Position numbers and translations under genes: made by a program. From DASWIP01 sp036397635 (GTDB lineage Bacteria; Actinomycetota; AC-67), in the NCBI GenBank assembly GCA_036397635.1, contig DASWIP010000080.1, positions 62,001-126,000 of the forward strand: 64,000 nt of DNA, written 5' to 3'. Positions 48,796 through 57,366 of the stretch are shown here, piece by piece. The notes under the pieces were generated by a model. The model ran no database searches. It was not told the origin of the DNA and was given only the letters and a program-made list of their open reading frames with translations. Every line of letters starts with the position of its first letter. Position 1 is the stretch's first letter.

Positions 48796-50123
48796 GCCGA
48801 GGCTACCGCGTAGAGCTGCCACTCGTCGGGAACACCCTTGAGCGCGTGGGTGCCGCGAGGCTCGAAGGCGATGCCCGATCCGGCGACCAGATCCTTTACC
48901 GTGCGCGACACAAGGACCTCGCCTTTATCGGCGAGCACGCCGACGCGCGCGGCGATGTGCACGGTCAAACCGGCGACGTCGTCGCCAACCATCTCACACT
49001 CTCCGGTGTGGATCCCGACGCGGATCGGGAATCCCGCGTCCGCAGCCGCGCGCGCGGCCGACGCGCCGCAGCGGATCGCGCGCGCCGGCCCGTCGAAGCA
49101 GGCGAGGACGCCGTCTCCCAGTTGCTTGACCGTGATCCCTCGGAACCGATCGATCTGCTTCCGCATGAAGGCATCGTGGGAGGCGAGCAGGTCGCGCCAC
49201 GCGCCATCGCCCATCGCAGCGGCGCGTTCGGTCGAGCCGACGATGTCGGTGAACATGATCGTCTTCAGGACGCGGTCCGGTTCGACCTGCTCACGTTTCC
49301 CGGTGACGAACTCCTCGACCTCGTCCAGCACCCGGTCGGCTTCGCCGACCCAGATACTGTGATCGATTCCGGGCATCTCGACCAACCTCGCCCCCGGGAT
49401 GTGTTCGGCGAGCCAGCGTCCCGAGCGGATGTTGACGACCCGGTCGTGGGTCCGATGCAGGATCAGGGTCGGCACATGGATGGACGAGACGATCTCGCGA
49501 ACGTCGAGGTCGAGGAACATCTCGGACAGCAGACGGAAGTTCCTCGGGCTCGCGCAGGCGCGCTCGTATCGCGCCGACCACTCCTTGACGCCCGGATCGT
49601 CGGCGACGGACGGGGCGAATATCTCGGGGCCGATCCCGGTGCCCCAGTAGCTCTCGCGCTCATCGGCGTTGCCGATCAGCGCCTCCCGCGGCGTGTTCCA
49701 CGGATGATCCTCGCTCCAGGTCGCGCGGGCCATCCCTCCGTAGAGGATCAGCGCCTCGGTCCGCTCGGGATACGTGGCCGCGAACAGCATCGACATCATC
49801 GCGCCCTCGGAGTGGCCGAACAGGACCGCGCGCTTCGACTCGACCGCTTCCATGACGGCGCGCACGTCGTCCATCCGCTGCTCGAGTCCGGGGAGATTGT
49901 CGTCGGTGATCGGATCCGAGAGCCCGGTCCCCCGCTTGTCGAACGTGATCGTGCGCGAGAACGACGTCAGCCGCTCCCACGCGCGGGCCGTCGGAGGTGT
50001 TTCCCAGCTCATCTCGACGTGAGACACGTACCCCGGCACAACGACGACGTCGGGCGGCCCCTGCCCCTCGACCCTGTAGGCGATCGAGAGGTCACCACTG
50101 CGCGCGTACCGAATCTCGGTCAT
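48792..50123 (-). CDS. Alpha/beta-hydrolase fused to class III adenylate/guanylate cyclase (Rv1900c-like)
   Basis: 443 residues from ATG at 50123. N-terminal hydrolase: RVEGQGPPDVVVVPGY, nucleophile elbow LFGHSEGAMMSM (Ser near 120), late His in MPGIDHSIW. C-terminal cyclase domain from about residue 275: IMFTDIVGSTERAA (metal Asp), VKQLGDGVLACFDGP (second metal Asp), VGIHTGECE. The transition-state Asn position reads GLTVHIAARV, His instead of Asn, as in related mycobacterial fusions. Mycobacterium tuberculosis Rv1900c (LipJ) has the same order. Overlaps the ACAD11-like gene by ATGA. Confidence 0.92.
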   Translation of the reverse strand: MTEIRYARSGDLSIAYRVEGQGPPDVVVVPGYVSHVEMSWETPPTARAWERLTSFSRTITFDKRGTGLSDPITDDNLPGLEQRMDDVRAVMEAVESKRAVLFGHSEGAMMSMLFAATYPERTEALILYGGMARATWSEDHPWNTPREALIGNADERESYWGTGIGPEIFAPSVADDPGVKEWSARYERACASPRNFRLLSEMFLDLDVREIVSSIHVPTLILHRTHDRVVNIRSGRWLAEHIPGARLVEMPGIDHSIWVGEADRVLDEVEEFVTGKREQVEPDRVLKTIMFTDIVGSTERAAAMGDGAWRDLLASHDAFMRKQIDRFRGITVKQLGDGVLACFDGPARAIRCGASAARAAADAGFPIRVGIHTGECEMVGDDVAGLTVHIAARVGVLADKGEVLVSRTVKDLVAGSGIAFEPRGTHALKGVPDEWQLYAVASA

Positions 50124-50149
50124 CGCGCGCGAGCATATCGCGCGCGCGC

Positions 50150-51106
50150 CTATCGGAACGCGGGCAGGACCGCGCGCGCGAACAGCTCGGTCCCCGTCGT
50201 CACATCGGCCCGGCCGAAGTGACAGACGAAGTGGGTCACGCCCGCGGCCTCGTAGTCCTTGAGGCGCGCGATCACCGGCTCGGGCGTGCCGGCCACCACG
50301 ACCCGGCCGTACAGCGCGACGTTGCGGTTCTCGGAGACGCGCGCGCGGGCGACGCGCTGCTCGACCCGATCGGCGTCCTGGTCGACCCACACAGGGCAGT
50401 AGACCGTGACCTCGGGCATCGGCCGGTCCTCGGCCTCGCAGAAGGCGCGCAGGCGCTCGGCGCGCGCCGCCGTCTCCTCGGGCGTCAGCAGCGGCGCGTT
50501 CCACGCGTCGGCGTAGCGAGCAGCGACGCGCAGCAGCCGGTCACCCTTGCCGCCGATCCAGATCGGTGGGTGCGGCTGCTGCAGCGGCGCCGGGCAATCC
50601 GCGATGCCGTCGGCCCGATACCACCGGCCCTCGAACGGCCGCCGCTCCCACATGCCGAGCAGCACCTCCAACGCCTCCGCCAGCCGCTCGGCGCGTTCGG
50701 GCCCTTCGAGCCACTCGTAGCCGTAGGAGCCGAACTCAGCCTCATAGCCGCCCGCACCGATGCCGAGGATCAGCCTGCCGTTCGACAGGTGATCCAGTGT
50801 CGCCGCCGCGTTCGCCAGCCACGCGGGGTTCCGGAATCCTTCCGCGAGCACCAGCGGTCCCGCTTTGATGCGCTCGGTCCCTGCGAGCAGCGCCGTCAGG
50901 GTCGTCCAGCCCTCGTACGCCGGCGAGCCGGGCGGGACGGCGATGACGCGCAGGTGGTCTTCGATCCAAACGCTGTCGTAGCCGAGCTGCTCGGCCAGGC
51001 GCGCGTGCGCGAGCACGTCGGCGTAGCGCGCGCCCTCTTGTGGGATCAGGATCCCGAACCGCAACTGACGTTCCTCCCCGTTCCCCGGTGCCGTCTGTGC
51101 GAGCAT
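50150..51106 (-). CDS. LLM-class F420-dependent oxidoreductase
   Basis: 318 residues from ATG at 51106. LRFGILIPQEGARYADVL, YDSVWIEDHLRV, NAAATLDHLSNGRLILGIGAG and PPIWIGGKGDRLLRVAARYAD are luciferase-like monooxygenase blocks of the F420-dependent group. Uses F420H2 or FMN for hydride transfer to an unknown substrate. Divergent from the membrane protein at 51137; only 30 bp separate the starts, so promoters overlap. Confidence 0.9.
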   Translation of the reverse strand: MLAQTAPGNGEERQLRFGILIPQEGARYADVLAHARLAEQLGYDSVWIEDHLRVIAVPPGSPAYEGWTTLTALLAGTERIKAGPLVLAEGFRNPAWLANAAATLDHLSNGRLILGIGAGGYEAEFGSYGYEWLEGPERAERLAEALEVLLGMWERRPFEGRWYRADGIADCPAPLQQPHPPIWIGGKGDRLLRVAARYADAWNAPLLTPEETAARAERLRAFCEAEDRPMPEVTVYCPVWVDQDADRVEQRVARARVSENRNVALYGRVVVAGTPEPVIARLKDYEAAGVTHFVCHFGRADVTTGTELFARAVLPAFR

Positions 51107-51136
51107 ACGTGCACGCGAGCCGAGAGAGGAGCGGTC

Positions 51137-51754
51137 ATGAGGCTCTGGGACATCGGGTTCGTCGCGGCTCGCATCACCGCCATCGCTTTCGCTCTCTTCA
51201 TCGCCGTCAACTTCATCGCGAACGTGGGGTTCATCTGGGAAGCCGGGAACAGCCGGTGGCCCCAGATCATCGCGACGGTCGTCGGGTTCGTCATCGCGGG
51301 ACTGGTGTGGTTCGGATCCGAGCGGATCGCCGACGAGATCATGTTCGATGCGGACGAGCTGCGGCCGGAGGATCAGGCGACGGCGGTCCCGCGCCCCGCC
51401 GCCGATCGTGTCGGGCTCGCCGCGATCGCGTTCGGCGTCGCCGGCGTGGTGTTCGCCGCGATCGGTGGTGTCCACGTCTCGCACACCATCGTCAGGATCA
51501 TCATCCGGGAACTAGGCACACCAGCCGAACAGTTCCTGGATCCAAGCGACGGCTTCTTCGTGCGTGAGGACATCGCATCGGTTCTCTCGTCATTGGTTCG
51601 GGTCGGCATCGGGTTCGCGTTGTTCTGGTTTCGCGGTCGGCTCGCCGCCGCGCTCGTCGGCGCACCACCAGACGCGTCGGGGCCCAACGACGGGGCGGAA
51701 CCATCGAGCGCCGGGCCAGACCCGGCCGGTTCGGAGAACATCTGGGATCGCTGA
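51137..51754 (+). CDS. Integral membrane protein of unknown function
   Basis: 205 residues with GAGAGGAG ribosome-binding site. Four predicted helices: FVAARITAIAFALFIAVNFI, IIATVVGFVIAGLVWFG, VGLAAIAFGVAGVVFAAIGG and LSSLVRVGIGFALFWF, with a Glu/Asp-rich loop between 2 and 3, and a Pro/Gly/Ala-rich cytoplasmic tail. No family recognised. Divergent from the LLM gene. Confidence 0.72.
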   Translation: MRLWDIGFVAARITAIAFALFIAVNFIANVGFIWEAGNSRWPQIIATVVGFVIAGLVWFGSERIADEIMFDADELRPEDQATAVPRPAADRVGLAAIAFGVAGVVFAAIGGVHVSHTIVRIIIRELGTPAEQFLDPSDGFFVREDIASVLSSLVRVGIGFALFWFRGRLAAALVGAPPDASGPNDGAEPSSAGPDPAGSENIWDR

Positions 51755-51913
51755 GGCCAGCCCTTCGACCACCATCACGTCGTGTTGACTCGCGATCACG
51801 CGCTGCTCGAACACACCACGAACACGGACGACCGACCCGAGCGTTTCGATCTGACGCGCTCGCGCGATGCGCCCAAACTTCTTGGCGAGATTTCTTTGCG
51901 TAGGGCCCCGATT

Positions 51914-51945
51914 CAGGGGGTGAGTGTCACACCCCCCTGTTAGAT
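51914..51945 (+). promoter_or_regulatory. Inverted repeat and leaderless -10 box before the HNH gene
   Basis: CAGGGGGTG at 51914-51922 faces CACCCCCCTG at 51930-51939 (one extra C). It is followed at once by TTAGAT (51940-51945) and, 7 nt later, the ATG at 51953. The inverted repeat covers the region between the expected -35 and -10, a good place for an operator. No Shine-Dalgarno sequence. Confidence 0.55.
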
Positions 51946-51952
51946 TCGCATC

Positions 51953-53116
51953 ATGCTTCGAACGGCCGTGCGCGCCCAAGTCAACGACATGATGGCAGCA
52001 TTGCAGCGCGCCGATAAGTTGATCGCATCCGCCGTCGAAACCCTCGGTCGCCTGATGCCCTCGGGAGAAATCGAGCGCGCGACCGGGTTGCCCGCGGAGT
52101 TAGCGGTCGCTCTGGGCGCACATCGCCCCGGCTCGGATGCGCGCGCCCTCTGCCAAGCCGCGTCCGTGCTTCGAGGCATGCCGTCGGCCGCGCGCGCGTT
52201 CGCGCGCGGCGAGCTGTCGTGGCCGACCGTCCGCATCTTCATCGACGAGCTTCGCCGCGTCGATGGCGCCGGTCGCGAGAGGATCGACCGTGTGATCGAA
52301 CACGAGCTCGCGCGCGGCGCCGAGCCCGAGATGCTGATCGATCGCGTTCGCGACGAAGTGACTCGACTGCGAAGCGACCTGATCGTTGCGCGCGAGGACC
52401 GAGAGATCGAGCACAGCTTCCTGTCCATCCAGCCGCGCCTCGACGGCCAGGGCGGCTCGCTGTACGCCGAAGCCGACACCGAGGCGTTCGCAACCATCTG
52501 CGAGGCGATCGACACCGCCGCCCCGCGGCCCATCGGACCGGACGCCCTGGATGATCCCCGCTCCCGCGCGCGCCAGCGCCTCGACGGGCTGGTCGCGGTA
52601 TGCGAGGCAGCCCTGGGTGGCACCTCCCAACGCAGGCCTCGGCCCCGGTTCCTCGTAACCCTCGACGCGCGCGACCTCGACGACGACGAGGATCCCATCG
52701 CGCGCGTTCTGTGGCGCGCGAGGGGAACCTCCGGCCGGCTCAGCCGCGTCGCCGTCGAGACGCTGCTCTGCGACGCGGAGGTGCAGCCGATCATCTTCGA
52801 CGGTGCTCGTCCCATCACGGTCGGCGACGTCCAGGGCGACCCTTCACCGCGCGCGCGCGCGGCGCTGCTCGCACGCGACGGCCGGTGCAGGTTCCCCGGT
52901 TGTTCGATGCCGGCTGCGTGGACGGACGTCCATCACATCAAAGGACGCGGGCCACAGACCTGCGGCATCGATGAACTGGTTCTGCTCTGTCGCCGCTGCC
53001 ACCGACGCGTGCATCGCCACCGCTGGAGGATCGAGCCGCAAGACGACGGCACCATCGCGTTCCGCCACCGCGGCAGAACGCTCATCAGCAGCCCGCGCGC
53101 GCCCACGCGCGAATGA
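51953..53116 (+). CDS. DUF222/HNH endonuclease (13E12 repeat family)
   Basis: 387 residues. N-terminal helical DUF222 part (ATGLPAELAVALGA, FARGELSWPTVRIFIDEL) and a C-terminal HNH nuclease: CRFPGCSMPAAWTDVHHIKG, then LVLLCRRCHRRVHRHRWRIE with Cys pairs for zinc and the HH/N/H core. This family is multicopy and mobile-looking in actinobacterial genomes (REP13E12 in mycobacteria). Here a single copy, with a dedicated inverted repeat at its promoter. Confidence 0.92.
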   Translation: MLRTAVRAQVNDMMAALQRADKLIASAVETLGRLMPSGEIERATGLPAELAVALGAHRPGSDARALCQAASVLRGMPSAARAFARGELSWPTVRIFIDELRRVDGAGRERIDRVIEHELARGAEPEMLIDRVRDEVTRLRSDLIVAREDREIEHSFLSIQPRLDGQGGSLYAEADTEAFATICEAIDTAAPRPIGPDALDDPRSRARQRLDGLVAVCEAALGGTSQRRPRPRFLVTLDARDLDDDEDPIARVLWRARGTSGRLSRVAVETLLCDAEVQPIIFDGARPITVGDVQGDPSPRARAALLARDGRCRFPGCSMPAAWTDVHHIKGRGPQTCGIDELVLLCRRCHRRVHRHRWRIEPQDDGTIAFRHRGRTLISSPRAPTRE

Positions 53117-53224
53117 GTCGACGCCGCGCGGTTCCAGAAACGCGCGCCCCCTTCGGCCGCACCTGACACCACTTGTATGCGTGATACTCGCCGGACAGTC
53201 CGCCGCGAGCATATCCGCGCGCCT

Positions 53225-53240
53225 GCCCTCATACGAGGGC
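53225..53240. terminator. Hairpin between convergent HNH and HAD genes
   Basis: GCCCTC-ATAC-GAGGGC, a perfect 6-bp stem, just 3 bp before the stop of the HAD gene on the minus strand and 109 bp after the HNH gene. Likely terminator, weak. Confidence 0.4.
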
Positions 53241-53242
53241 GC

Positions 53243-53836
53243 CTAGCTCAGGACGTCGTCCAGTCGCCGCAGCGTCTCCTGCGTTGAGCGATGCAGAATC
53301 GCGGTCATGCCCAAGGTTCGAGCAGCCATCGCGTTCGCCTCCACGTCATCGACGAACAGGGCTTCGGAAGGCTCGACCTGGAGCTGCTCGAGTGCGATCC
53401 TGAAGATCCGCTCTTCGGGCTTGGCCACGCCGACCTCGGCCGAGTTGATCAAGACCTCCGCCGCGTCCAGCACCCCCCTTGCCCGCATCAGCTCCCGCAT
53501 GTCGCTCCACGCATTCGTCAAGAAGGCGGTTCGATAGCGACCGGTGAACGATCGCAGCACGGCCAACAGCTGCTCGTCCCAATGCCAGTTCGATCCCAGA
53601 TCGCTGAGGAACCGCTCGAGCTGGTGGTCATCGATCCGCAGGCGAGATGCGACCGTTCCTCTCCACCAGACTTCAGCCGACACTCGCCCGATCAGCGCGG
53701 TCGCGTCGTTGCCCGCGTACATGGCGTCGTACAGACCCTGCCGATCGACCCCCAAGGATGGCCACGTCGCGAGCAGCGCGCGGTCGTCGAGATGCGCCAT
53801 CACGCCGCCGATATCGAAGATGACCGCCCTGATCAC
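53243..53836 (-). CDS. HAD-superfamily hydrolase (subfamily IA)
   Basis: 197 residues. Motif I VIFDIGGVMAHLDD (nucleophile Asp, with Gly-Gly-Val as in YihX-like phosphatases), motif II FLTNAW, motif III Lys in VGVAKPEERIF, motif IV FVDDVEANAMAARTLGM. Dephosphorylates small phospho-metabolites; substrate unknown. 46 bp downstream of the diiron protein gene on the same strand. Confidence 0.9.
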   Translation of the reverse strand: MIRAVIFDIGGVMAHLDDRALLATWPSLGVDRQGLYDAMYAGNDATALIGRVSAEVWWRGTVASRLRIDDHQLERFLSDLGSNWHWDEQLLAVLRSFTGRYRTAFLTNAWSDMRELMRARGVLDAAEVLINSAEVGVAKPEERIFRIALEQLQVEPSEALFVDDVEANAMAARTLGMTAILHRSTQETLRRLDDVLS

Positions 53837-53882
53837 GGCGACATGGACGTCTCAGCTGAAGCGCCTGGCCGTTGCAACCACT

Positions 53883-54566
53883 TCACGAGCAGACCCGCTC
53901 GAAGCCCTGCGCGCTCACCCGGGTCGCGTCCAGCACCTCGCGCACCGCCCACTTCGACCGTTCCAGCAGCTCCTCGGTCGTGCAGTACTTGCGGATCATC
54001 TCGATCGCGCGCGCGGCGTGATCCTCGTCGGTCTCCACGTGCATGAAGAAGAACTCGAGATCGTCCTCGCTCAGTCCGTAGCGGTCGCGATAGATCTCGC
54101 CGAGGAACGCCATCGTGCGGGTGCGCGCCTCGATGCCGTAGGAAAGCGCGGCCAGGCCGACCACGAAGTGCTCGTCGCGGCACACGCGAAGGATGCGCTC
54201 GACCCACTCGCGGCTCTCGGGGATGGGTTCAACGTTGAACGGGTCGGGGAGGTCGGCGCCGAGCGCGCGCCCGAACTTCGCCACCAACTGCGTGTGATCC
54301 CGCGACGGATCGCCCTCGCCGTGCTCCTCTTCCAGGTTCTCGAGCATCAACTCGCGCACATCCCGGGGCTCGGCGGCCGCATAGACCGCGGCGACGCAGC
54401 GCTTGAAGTTGTCGACCTGGAAGCAGTACGACTCGGCGAAGCGGGCGAGCTTCTCCTTGGGGATCTTGCCGTCGGCGAAGTCGCGGATGAACGGGCGGTC
54501 CTCGAACCATTCCTCGTTCATCACCGCTTCGAGTTCCTTGACGACGCGCTCTGGATCCATGGTCAT
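53883..54566 (-). CDS. Haem-oxygenase-like diiron family (iron-containing redox) protein
   Basis: 227 residues from ATG at 54566 (GGGGAG upstream). All-helical TENA/PqqC-like fold: FIRDFADGKIPKEKLARFAE, QVDNFKRCVAAV, LENLEEEHGEGD, YGIEARTRTM and HVETDEDHAARA. The Glu/His residues in LEEEHGEGD, the Glu in GIEART and the Glu-Asp-His cluster in ETDEDHA match the ligand pattern of haem-oxygenase-like diiron oxidases (for example UndA). The substrate is not evident. Confidence 0.85.
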   Translation of the reverse strand: MTMDPERVVKELEAVMNEEWFEDRPFIRDFADGKIPKEKLARFAESYCFQVDNFKRCVAAVYAAAEPRDVRELMLENLEEEHGEGDPSRDHTQLVAKFGRALGADLPDPFNVEPIPESREWVERILRVCRDEHFVVGLAALSYGIEARTRTMAFLGEIYRDRYGLSEDDLEFFFMHVETDEDHAARAIEMIRKYCTTEELLERSKWAVREVLDATRVSAQGFERVCS

Positions 54567-54660
54567 GACGTTCTCCCCTGCCTGCTCAGAACCCGATGAT
54601 TGCACGGGCCCCTGCCGCGTTGCTAGCGTCCGGCCCACACGAAGCTTCGGGGAGGTATCG

Positions 54661-55575
54661 ATGGGTCTTCTGGACGGGCGGGTCGCGGTCGTCACGGGCT
54701 CGGGACGTGGGATCGGCAGAGCGATCGCGATGGAGTTGGCTCGCAACGGCGCGAAGATTGTGATCAACGACGCCGGTGTGGACGTCGATGGGCAGGGCGG
54801 CTCCGAGGACCCAGCGGCCCAGACCGTCAAAGAGATCGAAGCCGCCGGCGGCGAAGCGGTCGCCAACTACGGCGACGTCTCCAAGTGGGATCAGGCCGAA
54901 GGGATCATCGGCTCAGCCCTCGGGGCCTTCGGCGCCATCGATATCCTGGTCAACAACGCCGGCATCCTGCGTGACCGCTCGCTGCTCAAGATGTCAGAGG
55001 AGGAATACGACGCGGTCATCGCGGTTCACCAGAAGGGCACCTTCAACTGCACGCGCCACGCCGCGGGCCACATGAAGGAAAAGGGCTACGGCCGTATCAT
55101 CAACATCACCTCCAGCGCCGGCCTGCGCGGCAACTTCGGGCAGACCAACTACGGCGCCGCGAAGGCCGCGATCGCCGGCATGACACTGACTTGGGCGATC
55201 GAGCTGGGCAAGTACGGGATCACCGTCAACGCGTTCGCACCCAGCGGCGTCACGCGGATGACCACCGGCCTGCTGACCGCCGACCCCGAGAAGATCCCGC
55301 CGGAGATGAACGTCGAGCTGAACGCGCCGATGATCGCCTTCCTCGCCTCCGAGCAAGCCGCGCATGTCAACGGCCAGGTGCTCGGACGGCGCGGCTACAC
55401 GTTCACGATCTTCCAGCAGTACGGGATCCGCTCGGGGATGTTCCAGCCCGGCGGCTGGACGGCCGAGCAGATCGCCGCCAACTTCGACACCATCCTCGGC
55501 CAGTACATGACCCCGCCGGGGATGGACATCAAGATCCGTAAGCCAGAGAAGGACGGCGAGAAGAAGGAGGGCTGA
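54661..55575 (+). CDS. SDR-family 3-hydroxyacyl-CoA dehydrogenase-like protein (MFE-2/HSD17B4-like)
   Basis: 304 residues with GGGGAGG ribosome-binding site; TAGCGT at 54624-54629 is a candidate -10. Rossmann GSGRGIGRAIA, NNAGILRD, catalytic Ser-Tyr-Lys in INITSSAG and NYGAAKAA. VINDAGVDVDGQGGSEDPAA is the insertion typical of peroxisomal MFE-2 type hydroxyacyl-CoA dehydrogenases, and the Lys/Glu-rich tail KPEKDGEKKEG is unusual. Likely oxidises 3-hydroxyacyl-CoA. 3 bp to the next gene. Confidence 0.9.
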   Translation: MGLLDGRVAVVTGSGRGIGRAIAMELARNGAKIVINDAGVDVDGQGGSEDPAAQTVKEIEAAGGEAVANYGDVSKWDQAEGIIGSALGAFGAIDILVNNAGILRDRSLLKMSEEEYDAVIAVHQKGTFNCTRHAAGHMKEKGYGRIINITSSAGLRGNFGQTNYGAAKAAIAGMTLTWAIELGKYGITVNAFAPSGVTRMTTGLLTADPEKIPPEMNVELNAPMIAFLASEQAAHVNGQVLGRRGYTFTIFQQYGIRSGMFQPGGWTAEQIAANFDTILGQYMTPPGMDIKIRKPEKDGEKKEG

Positions 55576-55578
55576 GCG

Positions 55579-56025
55579 ATGGCCCTGCAGGTCGTGCACG
55601 TCGACGAGATCGACATCGCCGTTCCGCCCGAGCGCGTCTACGCGCACCGGCTCGATTTCTTCGAGCTCGCCAAGATCAACCCCAACGTGGCCAACATCGA
55701 ACGCACCGACGGCGGCACCGAGCCGGGCGTCGGCGCGGTGTACAAGTTCGACACCACCATCGAAGGCATGGGAACGATGCCGACGACGTTGACGGTCACC
55801 GAGGCGGAGGATCCGGGCACGGTCTCCAACGTGATGGACGCGGGCCTGCCCGCGCGCGAGACCACCACGTTCACCCCGGCCGGTGACGGGACACACGTGC
55901 GGTTCGAAGTCACCATCGACCTTCCCGACGGCGCCGAAGGGCTCGAGGACATGGTCCGCGAGTCCACTGCGAAGAACGTTCGCTTGGAGCTCGAGAAGAT
56001 GAAGACCTTGCTCGAGAGCACATGA
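55579..56025 (+). CDS. SRPBCC/polyketide cyclase-like protein
   Basis: 148 residues. START/Bet v1-type helix-grip: DEIDIAVPPERVYAHRLDFF, GAVYKFDTTIEGMG, PARETTTFTPAGDGTHVRFEV and a C-terminal helix STAKNVRLELEKMKTLL. Such small domains bind hydrophobic ligands or act as cyclases/hydratases. Sits between two SDR genes and overlaps the second by ATGA, so it may bind or present the CoA-ester intermediate. Confidence 0.85.
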   Translation: MALQVVHVDEIDIAVPPERVYAHRLDFFELAKINPNVANIERTDGGTEPGVGAVYKFDTTIEGMGTMPTTLTVTEAEDPGTVSNVMDAGLPARETTTFTPAGDGTHVRFEVTIDLPDGAEGLEDMVRESTAKNVRLELEKMKTLLEST

Positions 56026-56801
56026 TGCGCCTCGACGGCAAGGTCGCGATCATCACCGGCGCCGGCCAGGGCATCGGGCGCGCGTACGCGCAGCGCTTCG
56101 CCGCGGAGGGCGCGCGCGTCGGCGTGGCCGACCTCAACGACGAAAACGCCGAAAAGGTCGCCGGCGAGATCGGCGAAGCGGCGATCGCGGTCCACGTCGA
56201 CGTCGCCGACGAGGACTCAACCAAGCAGATGGCGGCGACGGTGCTCGACCGCTGGGGGCGCATCGACATCCTGGTGAACAACGCGGGCATCTTCTACGAC
56301 CTCGAGCAGCAGGATCATTCGCTGGCGTACCTGCGCAAAGTGCTGGACGTGAACATGATCGGGCCGTGGCTGGGCGCGCGCGCGGTGGTACCCGCGATGA
56401 AGGCGCAAGGGAAAGGCAAGATCATCAACCAGTCCTCGGGCGCAGCGTGGATGTACCTGATGGCCGGCTACGCGATGCCGAAGGACTCCGACGTCCTGCC
56501 GAGCTTCCACTACTCGCTGTCCAAGGCCGGCTTGAACGCGCTCACCCATTTCATGGCGGCCGCGCTGGGCAAGTTCGGTATCAACGTCAACGCGATCGCG
56601 CCCGGCACCACGATGACCGAGGCGACACGCAAGCACGTGCCCGAGCAGATGCTGGGCATGATCAAGATGATGAGCGCGCTCGGCCGCACGCTCGAGCCCG
56701 AGGAGATCGCCTCGGCCGCCGTTTTCCTCGCCTCCGACGAGTCCGACGCGATCACTGGGCAGGTCCTCCCCGTGGACGCGGGGACCACGATGCTCGGATG
56801 A
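56022..56801 (+). CDS. Short-chain dehydrogenase/reductase
   Basis: 259 residues. GAGQGIGRAYA, VADLNDENAEK, NNAGIF, Ser in INQSSGAA and Tyr-Lys in HYSLSKAGLNA; C-terminal VFLASDESDAITGQVLPVDAG. Typical classical SDR, NAD(H)-dependent. ATG at 56022 (second ATG at 56025 possible). Overlap ATGA to the thioesterase. Likely part of the same acyl-CoA oxidation branch as the SDR at 54661. Confidence 0.93.
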   Translation: MMRLDGKVAIITGAGQGIGRAYAQRFAAEGARVGVADLNDENAEKVAGEIGEAAIAVHVDVADEDSTKQMAATVLDRWGRIDILVNNAGIFYDLEQQDHSLAYLRKVLDVNMIGPWLGARAVVPAMKAQGKGKIINQSSGAAWMYLMAGYAMPKDSDVLPSFHYSLSKAGLNALTHFMAAALGKFGINVNAIAPGTTMTEATRKHVPEQMLGMIKMMSALGRTLEPEEIASAAVFLASDESDAITGQVLPVDAGTTMLG

Positions 56802-57205
56802 AGATCACCCCGGTTCCCGACGCGTACGCTCCGCCGCTGCACCGCGCACTCAACATCAAGGTCGGCATCGGCGACAACGATGAGGGCGTCGCCTGGATCG
56901 AGGTGGACCGCGAGGTGCATTTCGGCTCGCGGTGGGCGCATGGCGGGATGGCCGCCACCCTGTCGGACATCGCCAGCGGGATCGTGATCGCACGGCGGTT
57001 CGAGGACCCGATGCGCGCGCTCGACGGCACGATCGAGCTGAAGGTGAACTTCCTGCGCAAGGTCGTCGAGGGTGACATGACCGCGATCGCGCGCCTGCTG
57101 CACCTGGGCAAACGCATCGCAGTCACCGACGTCGATGTCATGAACAAGGATCAACTCGTGGCGAAGGCCCTCGGAACCTTCATGTTGCATCAGCCCGACG
57201 CGTAG
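56798..57205 (+). CDS. Hot-dog PaaI-type acyl-CoA thioesterase
   Basis: 135 residues from ATG at 56798. HGGMAATLSDIASGIVI is the catalytic helix of PaaI-type thioesterases (HGG..D), TIELKVNFLRKVVEGDMTA the central strand, and GKRIAVTDVDVMNKDQLVAKALGTF the end. Likely releases CoA from a dead-end acyl-CoA. Last gene of the SDR-SRPBCC-SDR operon; followed by a GTCCGG-ATCGG-CCGGAC hairpin at 57213-57229. Confidence 0.92.
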   Translation: MKITPVPDAYAPPLHRALNIKVGIGDNDEGVAWIEVDREVHFGSRWAHGGMAATLSDIASGIVIARRFEDPMRALDGTIELKVNFLRKVVEGDMTAIARLLHLGKRIAVTDVDVMNKDQLVAKALGTFMLHQPDA

Positions 57206-57212
57206 CTTCCTT

Positions 57213-57229
57213 GTCCGGATCGGCCGGAC
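57213..57229 (+). terminator. Hairpin after the SDR/thioesterase operon
   Basis: GTCCGG-ATCGG-CCGGAC, a perfect 6-bp stem with 5-nt loop, 8 bp after the thioesterase stop. No U-tract. Confidence 0.5.
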
Positions 57230-57366
57230 GAAACGGAATCACGAACCCCTCAGATGCGCGCGCACCGGTGCGTTCTCCATTCTCCATCGCGAAGCGGCGT
57301 GACTACGCGAACCGGGCGTGAGATGAGCAGGAGGAGCGCGTACCGCCATGGAATCGAGCGACCACT

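Noticed and set aside
53243..54566. HAD and haem-oxygenase-like genes as a natural product cassette
   Set aside because: No biosynthetic partners (NRPS, PKS, RiPP precursor) occur around them; the two genes look like ordinary housekeeping or accessory enzymes.
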